Below are positions 14,299-21,793 of a stretch of 64,000 bases of DNA, piece by piece; position 1 is the stretch's first letter, and the number at the start of each line of letters is the position of its first letter. Made by a program: the position numbers and the translations under genes. The notes beneath the pieces are model-generated. The model saw only the letters and a program-made list of their open reading frames with translations, did no database searches and was not told where the DNA came from. Source of the DNA: Micromonospora sp. WMMD1128 (GTDB lineage Bacteria > Actinomycetota > Actinomycetes > Mycobacteriales > Micromonosporaceae); assembly GCF_027497235.1 (NCBI RefSeq), contig NZ_CP114902.1, positions 744,001 to 808,000 of the forward strand, given 5' to 3'.

Positions 14299-16008
14299 AT
14301 GGCGGTCAGTAGCACCCCCACCCGCTCGGACCAGCCGGCTCCCGCCGCCCGGGCGCCCCGTCGGCCGCGTGGCGAGGGCCAGTGGGCGCTCGGGCACCGT
14401 GAGCCGCTCAACGCCAACGAGCGGCTCAAGAAGGACGACGATCCGCTCAACGTGCGGGACCGGATCGAGAACATCTACGCCCACGGGGGCTTCGCCTCGA
14501 TCGACCCACAGGACCTGCGGGGCCGGTTCCGCTGGTGGGGCCTCTACACCCAGCGCAAGGCCGGCATCGACGGCGGGCGCACCGCCGTGCTGGAGCCGCA
14601 CGAGCTGGAGGACGAGTTCTTCATGCTCCGGGTCCGGGTCGACGGCGGTCAGCTCAGCCTGGCCCAGCTCCGGGTCGTCGCGGAGATCTCCCGGGAGTTC
14701 GCCCGGGACACCGCCGACATCACCGACCGGCAGAACATTCAATACCACTGGATCCGGGTCGAGGACATGCCGGAGATCTGGCGTCGGCTGGAGTCGGTCG
14801 GCCTGCAGACCACCGAGGCGTGCGGCGACTGCCCGCGGATCGTGCTCGGCAGCCCGGTCGCCGGGGTGGCCCGGGACGAGGTGGTCGACGCCACCCCGGC
14901 GATCGACGAGATCGTTCGCCTGTACGTCGGCGACAAGCAGTTCTCCAACCTGCCCCGCAAGTTCAAGACCTCGATCTCCTGGCTCGTCGACACCCCGTAC
15001 GAGGCGAACGACATCTCGTTCCTCGGCGTCGAGCACCCGGAGCACGGCCCCGGTTTCGACCTCTGGGTGGGCGGTGGGCTCTCCACCAACCCGATGCTGG
15101 CCAAGCGGCTCGGTGTCTGGGTGCCGTTGGACGAGGTGCCGGACGTGTGGGCCGGGGTGGTCGGCATCTTCCGCGACTACGGCTACCGCCGGCTGCGTAA
15201 CCGGGCCCGGCTGAAGTTCCTGGTCGCCGACTGGGGCGTGGAGCGCTTCCGGGAGGTGCTGGAGAAGGAATACCTGGGTCGGACGCTGCTCGACGGTCCG
15301 GCCGCGGCGCTGCCGGCGAAGCCGGTCGACCACATCGGCGTGCACCCGCAGCGTGACGGCGCCAACTATGTGGGCGCGGCCCCGGTGGTGGGCCGGGTCT
15401 CCGGCACCCAGCTCGCCGAGCTGGCCGACGTGGTCGAGGCGCACGGCAGCGACCGGGTGCGCCTCACGCCGTACCAGAAGCTCCTGGTCCTGGACGTGGC
15501 GCCGGAGCGGACCGAGGAGCTGGTGACCGCGTTGCGGGGGATCGGCCTGGAGGCCAGGCCCTCGGCCTGGCGGCGCGGCACGATGGCCTGCACCGGCATC
15601 GAGTTCTGCAAGCTGGCCATCGTGGAGACCAAGCGACGCGGCGAGGAGCTGGTCGCGCGGCTGGAGGAGCGGCTGCGCGACTTCGACGCGGACATCTCCA
15701 TCCACCTCAACGGCTGCCCGAACGCCTGCGCCCGCACCCAGGTCGCGGACATCGGGCTCAAGGGCCAGCTCGTGGTCGGCCCGGACGGCCGGCAGGTCGA
15801 GGGTTTCCAAGTGCACCTCGGCGGCGGCCTCGGCATGGCCGCCGGGCAGACCGCCGGCTTCGGCCGCAAGCTGCGCGGCCTGAAGACCACCGCCGACGAG
15901 CTTCCGGAGTACGTGGAACGGCTGGCCCGCCGCTACCTGGCCAGCCGGACCGACGGCGAGAGCTTCGCCAACTGGGTGATCAGAGTTGATGAGGAGGAGC
16001 TTCGATGA
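14299..16008 (+). CDS. Ferredoxin-dependent sulfite reductase (NirA/Sir type)
   Basis: This 569-residue siroheme/[4Fe-4S] enzyme reduces sulfite to sulfide. It has two ferredoxin-like/catalytic half repeats, an N-terminal GRFRWWGLYTQR, and the cluster-siroheme cysteines in MACTGIEFCKLA (around residues 431-437) and HLNGCPNACAR (around 474-478). The CGDCPR motif near 175 corresponds to the cysteine that forms a Tyr-Cys adduct in mycobacterial NirA. Assignment to sulfite rather than nitrite rests on linkage to cysH. ATG 14299 follows CGGAGG. Its stop overlaps the next ATG (ATGA). Confidence 0.93.
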   Translation: MAVSSTPTRSDQPAPAARAPRRPRGEGQWALGHREPLNANERLKKDDDPLNVRDRIENIYAHGGFASIDPQDLRGRFRWWGLYTQRKAGIDGGRTAVLEPHELEDEFFMLRVRVDGGQLSLAQLRVVAEISREFARDTADITDRQNIQYHWIRVEDMPEIWRRLESVGLQTTEACGDCPRIVLGSPVAGVARDEVVDATPAIDEIVRLYVGDKQFSNLPRKFKTSISWLVDTPYEANDISFLGVEHPEHGPGFDLWVGGGLSTNPMLAKRLGVWVPLDEVPDVWAGVVGIFRDYGYRRLRNRARLKFLVADWGVERFREVLEKEYLGRTLLDGPAAALPAKPVDHIGVHPQRDGANYVGAAPVVGRVSGTQLAELADVVEAHGSDRVRLTPYQKLLVLDVAPERTEELVTALRGIGLEARPSAWRRGTMACTGIEFCKLAIVETKRRGEELVARLEERLRDFDADISIHLNGCPNACARTQVADIGLKGQLVVGPDGRQVEGFQVHLGGGLGMAAGQTAGFGRKLRGLKTTADELPEYVERLARRYLASRTDGESFANWVIRVDEEELR

Positions 16009-16163
16009 GTGACGCTCGGTCTGCGCCTCTCTACTGCCCGTACTGCGGCGAGGAGGACCTGCGACCGCACGAGGCCGGGCACGGCGCCTGGGAGTGCCAC
16101 GCCTGCGCGCGGGTGTTCTCGGTCAAGTTCACCGGCCTGCTGAGCCGGGCGGTGAACCGATGA
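16005..16163 (+). CDS. Zinc-ribbon microprotein of the sulfur operon (52 residues)
   Basis: The frame between sir and cysH is translationally coupled at both ends (ATGA overlaps at 16005-16008 and 16160-16163), which strongly supports expression. Two C-P/H-x-C knuckles (Cys11/Cys14 and Cys31/Cys34) form a probable zinc ribbon or small metal site, with RPHEAGHGAWECHAC and FSVKFTG as conserved-looking parts. Comparable small proteins occur in sulfur clusters of other actinomycetes, as I recall. The role is unknown; an electron-transfer or metal-delivery function in sulfite or APS reduction is possible. Confidence 0.8.
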   Translation: MSDARSAPLYCPYCGEEDLRPHEAGHGAWECHACARVFSVKFTGLLSRAVNR

Positions 16164-16924
16164 CCGGCCTGCTCTCCGCCGCCGGCCTGGGTCTGGTCGG
16201 CGGCGGCGAGGCCAACCCGGCGGACCCGGCCCGGCGGGACCCGGAGGAGCTGCGCGCGCTGGCCGAGGAGGCCGGGCGGGAGCTGGCGGACGCGCCCGCG
16301 CTGGAGATCGCCAGGTGGGCGGCGGAGACGTTCGGCGAGCGGTTCTGCGTGACCAGTTCGATGGCCGACGGTGTGGTGGCGCACCTGGTCTCCCGGGTCG
16401 CGCCCGGCGTCGACGTGGTGTTCCTCGACACCGGGCTGCACTTCCCGGAGACGCTGCGGGTCCGCGACGAGGTGGCCCGGCGGATGCCGGTGCGGGTCCG
16501 TTCGATCCGTCCCCGGATGACGGTCGGCCAGCAGGACGGCCAGTACGGGCCGCGCCTGTTCAACAGGTCCCCGGACGAGTGCTGCCAGCTGCGCAAGGTG
16601 GAGCCGTTGGAGCGGGCGCTGGCCGGCTACGACGCGTGGGCCGCCGGGCTGCGCCGGGACGAGTCGCCGACCCGGGCCAACACGCCCGTGGTGGGCTTCG
16701 ACGCGCGGCGCGGCAAGGTCAAGGTGAACCCGATCGCCGCCTGGACGCAGCGCGAGGTGGACGCGTACGTGGCCCGCCACGACATCCCGGTCAACGAGCT
16801 TTTCGCCCGGGGCTACGGCTCGATCGGCTGCTGGCCGTGCACCCGCCGGACGAAGGCGGGGGAGGACCCGCGGGCCGGTCGCTGGGCGATGTTCGAGAAG
16901 ACCGAGTGCGGCCTGCACCTCTGA
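16160..16924 (+). CDS. cysH: Adenylyl-sulfate (APS/PAPS) reductase
   Basis: This 254-residue PAPS-reductase-family protein has the P-loop-like CVTSSMADGVVAH, VFLDTGLHFPETL and the C-terminal catalytic ECGLHL. The extra cysteine pairs DECCQLRKVEPL (near 139) and GCWPCTRR (near 223) ligate a [4Fe-4S] cluster in the APS-specific bacterial enzymes, so APS rather than PAPS is the likely substrate. It makes sulfite for the preceding reductase. ATG 16160 overlaps the stop of the zinc-ribbon gene. Confidence 0.93.
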   Translation: MTGLLSAAGLGLVGGGEANPADPARRDPEELRALAEEAGRELADAPALEIARWAAETFGERFCVTSSMADGVVAHLVSRVAPGVDVVFLDTGLHFPETLRVRDEVARRMPVRVRSIRPRMTVGQQDGQYGPRLFNRSPDECCQLRKVEPLERALAGYDAWAAGLRRDESPTRANTPVVGFDARRGKVKVNPIAAWTQREVDAYVARHDIPVNELFARGYGSIGCWPCTRRTKAGEDPRAGRWAMFEKTECGLHL

Positions 16925-16938
16925 CGGGCGGCGCGCCG

Positions 16939-17646
16939 GTGGTGCTGGTGGCGCACGGCAGTCGTGATCCGCGCGCGGCCGAGGCGACGCGGGCGCTGGC
17001 CCGGGCGGTGGCGGCCACCTGCCCCGGCCGTCCGGTGCTGCCGAGCTGGCTCGATCACACCGAGCCCGGACCGGCCGACGTGCTGCGGCAACTCGCGGAC
17101 GCGGGTCATTCCCGGGTGGTGCTGGTGCCGCTGCTGCTGACCGCCGCGTACCACCGGAAGGTGGACATCCCGGCGGCGGTCGCGGCGGCCGGCGCGGGCC
17201 TCGACGTGCGGGTGACGGAGGTGCTGGGGCCGACCGGCGGCGTGGTCGACGGGCGGTTGCTGGCCGCCCTGCGGCGCCGGCTGGCCGAGGCCGCCGGGGA
17301 GGGCGCGGACGCCGTGGTGCTGGCCGCGGCGGGCACCCGTGATCCCGCCGCGCGTGCCTCGGTGGGTCGGGTCGCCGCGGCGCTCGGCGCCGGGCTGGGC
17401 GTGCGCTGCCGGGTCTCGTACGCCTCGGCCGCGCCGCCGGAGGTCGGTGGCGCGGTGGCGCGGCTGCGCGCGACGGGTGCCCGCCGGGTCGCGGTGGCCG
17501 CCTACTTCCTGGCGCCGGGCCGGTTCCACGACGGGGTACGCGCGGCGGCCCGCTCGGCCGGCGCGGTGGCGGTCGCCGACCCGCTCACCGACCTGCCGGA
17601 ACTCGCCGATCTGGTGCGCCGGCGGGTGGACGCGGCGGTGGGCTGA
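16939..17646 (+). CDS. CbiX/SirB-like sirohydrochlorin chelatase
   Basis: Two tandem CbiX-type halves are visible. The first begins VLVAHGSRDPRAAE with the active-site His and continues with VVLVPLLLTAAYHRKVDIP. The second begins VVLAAAGTRDPAARAS. The role in this operon would be insertion of Fe2+ into sirohydrochlorin to make the siroheme of sulfite reductase. The start is uncertain: GTG 16939 has no clear ribosome binding site, and the in-frame CTG at 16921 overlapping the cysH stop would be non-standard. Coupling to cysH translation is likely. The gene ends just before a strong terminator. Confidence 0.82.
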   Translation: MVLVAHGSRDPRAAEATRALARAVAATCPGRPVLPSWLDHTEPGPADVLRQLADAGHSRVVLVPLLLTAAYHRKVDIPAAVAAAGAGLDVRVTEVLGPTGGVVDGRLLAALRRRLAEAAGEGADAVVLAAAGTRDPAARASVGRVAAALGAGLGVRCRVSYASAAPPEVGGAVARLRATGARRVAVAAYFLAPGRFHDGVRAAARSAGAVAVADPLTDLPELADLVRRRVDAAVG

Positions 17647-17660
17647 ACACGGTCCGGACC

Positions 17661-17700
17661 GCGAAACGCCCCGGCCGGGATCCCGGCCGGGGCGTTTCGC
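17661..17700. terminator. Bidirectional terminator, perfect 40-nt palindrome
   Basis: The 40 bases form an uninterrupted palindrome (20-bp arms beginning GCGAAACGCCCCGG) between the convergent chelatase and whiB1 genes. It is 14 bases past one stop and 11 bases before the other. Confidence 0.9.
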
Positions 17701-17711
17701 GTGTGTGTGGG

Positions 17712-17969
17712 TCAGGCGGAGTGAGCGCGCAGCACCCGGAGACCGCCGCGACGCTTGACCGCGCGGCGTTCCTCCTCGCTCATCCCGCCCCAGACGCCGG
17801 CGTCCTGACCGGACTCCAGCGCCCACTGCAGGCACTGGTCGGTCACGGGGCAGCGCCGGCAGACGGCCTTCGCCTGCTCCACCTGCAGGAGGGCCGGACC
17901 GGACGTCCCGATCGGGAAGAACAGCTCCGGGTCCTCGTCGCGGCAGACCGAATCGTGGCGCCAGTCCAT
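17712..17969 (-). CDS. whiB1: WhiB1-like iron-sulfur regulator
   Basis: The compact 85-residue protein starts MDWRHDSVCRDEDPELFFP and continues with KAVCRRCPVTDQC, GVWGGMSEEERRAVKRR. All four cluster cysteines are present and the sequence is very close to mycobacterial WhiB1 as I recall it. WhiB1 is an essential NO-responsive regulator that binds the major sigma factor. ATG 17969 is used (GAGGAG about 8 nt upstream) in preference to an in-frame ATG 18 bases earlier. The upstream region contains a CRP-type site, and M. tuberculosis whiB1 is known to be CRP-controlled. Confidence 0.93.
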   Translation of the reverse strand: MDWRHDSVCRDEDPELFFPIGTSGPALLQVEQAKAVCRRCPVTDQCLQWALESGQDAGVWGGMSEEERRAVKRRGGLRVLRAHSA

Positions 17970-18417
17970 GGCGGCAACACTCCTCATTCTAAGTGGATGG
18001 CCAGATAACGCTTTGTTGCTATTCCTATATGCATCCGCATTGCCGAAAGGTGACGGTCAGCATCCATCAATTCGGCGCTGCGTGAGCAGGCTGCGGGCCC
18101 CTGGACCTGCTGGAACAGCTCAACCGGATGAGCATATCCAGGCGATGTCCCGGTAACACGAGTTCGCTTGTGAATACTTTCACGAACTACAGCGATGTCA
18201 AGGGTGACGCTCGGAAAAACTCCGAACAGTGAGCGGGCTCACCACCCATTTGTCCCGGTTTGCGAGGGCTCTCGTTACCCGGCGTGCCACAGTCGAGGAT
18301 CAATATAGTACGGTCTGCGTGACGATGCTGACATTTCCGGCACCCTTCCTCGGCGTGGCGGCCACCTCACCCCTCCGTGGGCGGGGGTCCGCGTCAACCG
18401 ACGGGGATACCCGAGAC
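17970..18417. other. whiB1 upstream region, comparatively AT-rich
   Basis: No gene is seen. The segment has noticeably more A/T than its surroundings and contains the CRP-like site and a TATGCT on the minus strand (18131-18136) that could be the whiB1 -10, which would give a 5' leader of about 155 nt. The part beyond about 18250 up to the lipid-kinase stop shows no recognizable signal. Confidence 0.55.
18169..18184. promoter_or_regulatory. CRP-like operator upstream of whiB1
   Basis: TGTGA-N6-TCACG matches the actinobacterial CRP consensus TGTGA-N6-TCACA at 9 of 10 positions. Its centre is about 52 bases upstream of the inferred whiB1 transcription start, close to the position known for the M. 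tuberculosis whiB1 CRP site. Confidence 0.65.
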
Positions 18418-19368
18418 CTAGCAGATTACTCTCAGTGCGGCGGGTACGGATGTGAATCTGACTTTTTCCCGCTCGCCGAGATAGTCGCCATCGAGCTGGA
18501 ACGGCAGCGGACGGGCCGCGAGCAGGGTGAACTCCTCCACGTCGTGCAGCCGGAGCACCTGCTTGCCATGCGGATCGGGCTTCTGGGAGAAGAACTGAGT
18601 CACTGTCCGTGCGGTGCTGGCCACCTTGAGCTGTCGGATGGCGAGCACATCGAGCCCGAGGTCGAACGACGCATCCGGATTCGGGTTGATCTCACGGTCG
18701 CCGAGGTAGGTCCACGGCGCGGTGTTCTGGATGATCGCGGTGGCCAGCTCGGTCGCCGGCGCCTCACCCGGGCGTTCCAACGTGATCGGCGGGTGGCGGC
18801 GGTCCGATCCGACGAAGTACTGGCTGGCCGTGGACCGGAAGTAGAGGGCCGGGGTGGACACCCGACCCCGCTTGCGGGCCTGCTCCACCCGGCGGATCAC
18901 CGCCGCGTCGAGCCCGAAGCCGGCGCAGAACGTGAAGTAGCGGTCGTCCGCCCGGCCCAGCCCGATGGTGCGCGACCGGCCCAGGCGCAGCCCTTCCAGG
19001 ATCATGCTGGTGCCGTCCGGCCACTCCCGCGGCAGCCCGAGCGCCCGGGCGAAGACGTTCGTCGAGCCACCCGGCACGGTCGCCAGCGCCGGCAGCCGCT
19101 CGGCCGAGGTCGGCCCGGTGCGGAACGTCGGCGGCTCGGCCGCCATCAATCCGTTGACCACCTCGTTGACCGTGCCGTCGCCGCCGAGCGTGACGACCAG
19201 GTCGACACCCTCCTGGGCGGCCTCCCGGGCCAGATCCATGGCGTGGCCCCGTCGGCGGGTGTAGCGCACCGACAGGTCGACTTCACTGCGCAGTGCCCGG
19301 ACCAGCACGTCCCGGCTGCGCTCGCTTGTGGTGGTGGCCTTCGGATTGACCACCAGGACGGCCCGCAT
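18418..19368 (-). CDS. Diacylglycerol kinase family lipid kinase
   Basis: The 316-residue protein has the DagK catalytic fold: MRAVLVVNPKATT at the N-terminus, VTLGGDGTVNEVVNG (nucleotide-binding GGDGT), ATVPGGSTNVFARALG and the C-terminal LDGDYLGE. Members phosphorylate diacylglycerol or related lipids to recycle phosphatidic acid. ATG 19368 sits 7 nt behind TATTGT on the minus strand, indicating a leaderless transcript. It is divergent from the membrane-protein gene at 19412, whose -10 is only 17 bp away. Confidence 0.9.
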   Translation of the reverse strand: MRAVLVVNPKATTTSERSRDVLVRALRSEVDLSVRYTRRRGHAMDLAREAAQEGVDLVVTLGGDGTVNEVVNGLMAAEPPTFRTGPTSAERLPALATVPGGSTNVFARALGLPREWPDGTSMILEGLRLGRSRTIGLGRADDRYFTFCAGFGLDAAVIRRVEQARKRGRVSTPALYFRSTASQYFVGSDRRHPPITLERPGEAPATELATAIIQNTAPWTYLGDREINPNPDASFDLGLDVLAIRQLKVASTARTVTQFFSQKPDPHGKQVLRLHDVEEFTLLAARPLPFQLDGDYLGEREKVRFTSVPAALRVIC

Positions 19369-19411
19369 GGGCGGCACAATACCGCGCCTATCCACCGGTA
19401 TCGTGGCGCCC
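19369..19411. promoter_or_regulatory. Overlapping divergent leaderless promoters
   Basis: Only 43 bp separate two divergent start codons. The minus-strand -10 TATTGT occupies 19376-19381 and the plus-strand -10 TATCGT occupies 19399-19404, each 7 nt before its start codon. The -35 region of each promoter must overlap the other promoter. Confidence 0.6.
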
Positions 19412-19816
19412 GTGACGATCGACTCGGACCCGGTCCCCGGCCCGCTCCGCGCGGCGGTGCTCGTGCTGCGCGCCGAGGCGGTGGCGCTCGGCCTGGTCGC
19501 GCTCTGGCTGATCTGGTCCGACCTCACCGCCGAGCACACCGACCTGGCCTCGGCGCTGCTGGTGACCGCCTTCGCGGTGGCCGGGGCGGTCGCGCTCTGG
19601 GCGCTCGGTGGCGCGCTGTCCCGGCGGCGGGCGGGCGCCCGCGCGCCGGCCATCGTGCTCCAACTCATGCTGCTGCCCATCGGGTGGTACATGATCTCCG
19701 GCGGAATGGGCTGGCTCGGGCTGCCGCTGATGGCGCTCGGGCTCGGTGTCGCCGGGCTGCTCGTCAGTGGCCCGACCAACCGGGCGCTCGGCTTCGGCGA
19801 CCCGGCCGGCCAGTAG
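19412..19816 (+). CDS. Small integral membrane protein
   Basis: This 134-residue hydrophobic protein has four predicted membrane segments (about 10-30, 40-60, 75-92 and 96-115) with short charged loops such as SRRRAGARAP. I do not recognize a family. The GTG at 19412 is chosen because TATCGT lies 7 nt upstream; a GTG at 19403 would overlap that element. It is divergent from the lipid kinase, which may suggest a related envelope role, but this is weak evidence. Confidence 0.7.
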   Translation: MTIDSDPVPGPLRAAVLVLRAEAVALGLVALWLIWSDLTAEHTDLASALLVTAFAVAGAVALWALGGALSRRRAGARAPAIVLQLMLLPIGWYMISGGMGWLGLPLMALGLGVAGLLVSGPTNRALGFGDPAGQ

Positions 19817-19888
19817 CCGGCCGACCCGGCTGGTCGGGTGGCTACCGGCCCGTTCGTCGCTGTCGCGGCCGGCGCGCGGTCGGACCGG

Positions 19889-20296
19889 TCAGTAGCCGCC
19901 CGAACGGCGGGTCAACAACGAGATGGTGGCCCGGCCGTCAGCGGCCCGCGCGCCGGCCCCGGTGGTCAACGCGGTGAGCACCTTCCAGGCGAAGGACGAC
20001 TCGGACGGGAGCGTGGCGCCCCGCACGGTCGGCACGGTCACCTCAACGGTGAGCGCGTCCTCGGTGACCGCGAAGCGACACTCCAGCTCGGCGTCGCGGG
20101 TGGCGATGGCGAGCAACATGGCGCACGCCTCGTCGACCGCGATGCGCAGATCCTCGATCTCGTCGAGCGCGAACTGGAGCCGGGCCGCGAGGCCGGCTGT
20201 GGCGGTGCGGAGCACGCCGAGGTAACCGCCGTCGGCGGGCACGGTGAGGTGCACGACGTCGTCGTCCGTCGTCGGCTGCCCGGTCAGTTGAGTCAC
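19889..20296 (-). CDS. RsbW/SpoIIAB-like anti-sigma ATPase
   Basis: The 135-residue GHKL-type protein has the N-box-like segment DEIEDLRIAVDEACAMLLA, where the conserved Asn of kinases is replaced by Asp/Glu-rich residues, followed by FAWKVLTAL near the C-terminus. It resembles anti-sigma regulators that bind sigma-B/F-type factors and phosphorylate anti-sigma-factor antagonists. Neither a sigma factor nor an antagonist is adjacent, so its partner is unknown. GTG 20296 follows GGGGGGATGAGG. The canonical ATP-lid glycines are not clear, so ATP binding should be treated with caution. Confidence 0.75.
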   Translation of the reverse strand: MTQLTGQPTTDDDVVHLTVPADGGYLGVLRTATAGLAARLQFALDEIEDLRIAVDEACAMLLAIATRDAELECRFAVTEDALTVEVTVPTVRGATLPSESSFAWKVLTALTTGAGARAADGRATISLLTRRSGGY

Positions 20297-20328
20297 GCCT
20301 CATCCCCCCGGTGCGGGACTCTACCCGG

Positions 20329-20853
20329 TCAGTCGGCCGAACGGGTGGGTGCGGGCGTCGCCCGCGCGGCAAGATCGCCCAACGCGGCTCCGGCCAGCCG
20401 GTACGGCGTCCACTCGTCCATCGGCGTGGCGCCGATCGCGGCGTAGAAGCGGGCCGCCGGATTCCAGTTGATCATCCACCACTCGAGCCGCTGGTATCCG
20501 CGCTCGACGCAGATCGCGGCCAGGGCGGCCAGCAGCAGCCGGCCGGCGCCGGTGCCCCGGGCATCCGGTCGGACGTAGAGATCCTCCAGGTAGATGCCGT
20601 GCACCCCGGCCCAGGTGGAAAAGTTGAGGAACCAGAGGGCGAAGCCCACCGGCTCGTCCGCCGCGTCCACCGCGACGTGCCCGAACAGCGCCGGCTCGGG
20701 GCCGAACAACGCCGCGTCGAGCTGCTCGGCGGTGAGGTGACACTGCTCCGGAGCGCGCTCGTACGCGGCGAGTTCGTGCACCATCGCGACGACGGCCGGC
20801 ACGTCCTCGGGACGTACCGGCCGGATCGTCGGCACCGTGACGGGCGAGGTCAC
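20329..20853 (-). CDS. GNAT acetyltransferase coupled to SodN
   Basis: This 174-residue GNAT protein has IYLEDLYVRPDARGTGAGRLLL as motif A and WNPAARFYAAIGATPMDEW as motif B, a pattern seen in spermidine/thialysine-type N-acetyltransferases. GTG 20853 overlaps the sodN stop codon (GTGA), so it is co-translated with nickel superoxide dismutase. Why an acetyltransferase should accompany SodN is not evident; polyamine acetylation in oxidative stress is one possibility. Confidence 0.85.
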   Translation of the reverse strand: MTSPVTVPTIRPVRPEDVPAVVAMVHELAAYERAPEQCHLTAEQLDAALFGPEPALFGHVAVDAADEPVGFALWFLNFSTWAGVHGIYLEDLYVRPDARGTGAGRLLLAALAAICVERGYQRLEWWMINWNPAARFYAAIGATPMDEWTPYRLAGAALGDLAARATPAPTRSAD

Positions 20854-21254
20854 GCCTGCTTGGTCTCCCAGAAGATCTTGGAGATCTCGTCGATCTTCGA
20901 GAGCAGCTCGTCGGCCTTGGCCGGGTCGGTCCCGCCCTTGGCGCCGGCCGCGCCGGCCAGCTTGGTGGCCTCGTTGAAGAGCTGGTGCAGATGCGGGTAC
21001 TTCTCGAAGTGCTGCGGCTTGAAGTAGTCGGTCCAGAGCACCCACAGGTGGTGCTTGACCAGCTCGGCCCGCTGCTCCTTGATCAGGATGGCGCGGGTGC
21101 GGAACTCCGGATCGGTGTTCGCCTGGTACTTCTCGCAGATCATTTTGACGGACTCGGCCTCGATCCGAGCCTGGGCCGGGTCGTAGACGCCGCAGGGCAG
21201 GTCACAGTGGGCGCTGGCGGTCACCCGGGGCGTGAGGATGCGAGGAAGGCGCAT
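20850..21254 (-). CDS. sodN: Nickel-containing superoxide dismutase
   Basis: The 134-residue precursor shows the nickel-hook motif HCDLPCGVYDPAQARIEAES. Cleavage before His16 would expose the mature N-terminus His1-Cys2...Cys6 that ligates nickel. The 15-residue propeptide MRLPRILTPRVTASA is the type removed by SodX. The rest of the four-helix bundle (HLWVLWTDYFKPQHFEKYP) is intact. ATG 21254 follows GGAGG. The protease gene sodX is divergent and adjacent, and a GNAT gene follows in operon. Confidence 0.96.
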   Translation of the reverse strand: MRLPRILTPRVTASAHCDLPCGVYDPAQARIEAESVKMICEKYQANTDPEFRTRAILIKEQRAELVKHHLWVLWTDYFKPQHFEKYPHLHQLFNEATKLAGAAGAKGGTDPAKADELLSKIDEISKIFWETKQA

Positions 21255-21337
21255 CAGGGTCCTCCATGGGATGTTTGCGATGATCGAAGACGACATTACT
21301 CCTGGAGATGCTTTCCAGCGGGCGGGAGGTGAAACCC

Positions 21338-21643
21338 GTGGTGCCCGTCCTGATAACCGGCCCGTCCATGTCCCCGACACTGCGCCACGGCGACGCGGTG
21401 CTGGTCCGCACCGGTGGCCGCCCGGTCCGTCCCGGCGACGTGGTGGTCGCGGTCTTCCGCAGCCGGCCCGACCTGCTCGTGGTGAAGCGCGCGGTCGAGC
21501 CACGCGACGGCGGCTGGTGGCTGCGCGGCGACAACGACCTGGTCACCGACGACTCCCGGGCGTACGGGGTGGCCGACGTGCGCGGCCGGGTGGTGGCCCG
21601 CTGGTGGCCCCGACCTGGCCGGATCAGAGGTCGGCAGGGGTGA
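21338..21643 (+). CDS. sodX: SodN maturation protease (S26-type)
   Basis: A compact signal-peptidase-like protein: GPSMSPTLRHGDAVLV holds the nucleophile Ser, and LLVVKRAVEP the general-base Lys of the S24/S26 Ser-Lys dyad. GDVVVA and RGDNDLVTDDSRAYG follow the family order. It lacks an obvious transmembrane anchor, as expected for the enzyme that trims cytosolic pro-SodN. The GTG at 21338 is 9 nt behind GGGAGG; alternatives at 21329 and ATG 21308 have poorer spacing. It is divergent from sodN. Confidence 0.88.
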   Translation: MVPVLITGPSMSPTLRHGDAVLVRTGGRPVRPGDVVVAVFRSRPDLLVVKRAVEPRDGGWWLRGDNDLVTDDSRAYGVADVRGRVVARWWPRPGRIRGRQG

Positions 21644-21793
21644 GGACGGATATGACCCCGCTCACATCGTGGGAGTCGGGGCGTGACTATGCTCGGAAGT
21701 GCCCGGGTGACCCCCCGCACCACCGCCCCGCCGGTCGCTGACCTCGCCGACCGCGCCGGCCGGTCCGTCTGCTCGACAGATCCTGGAGTCACC

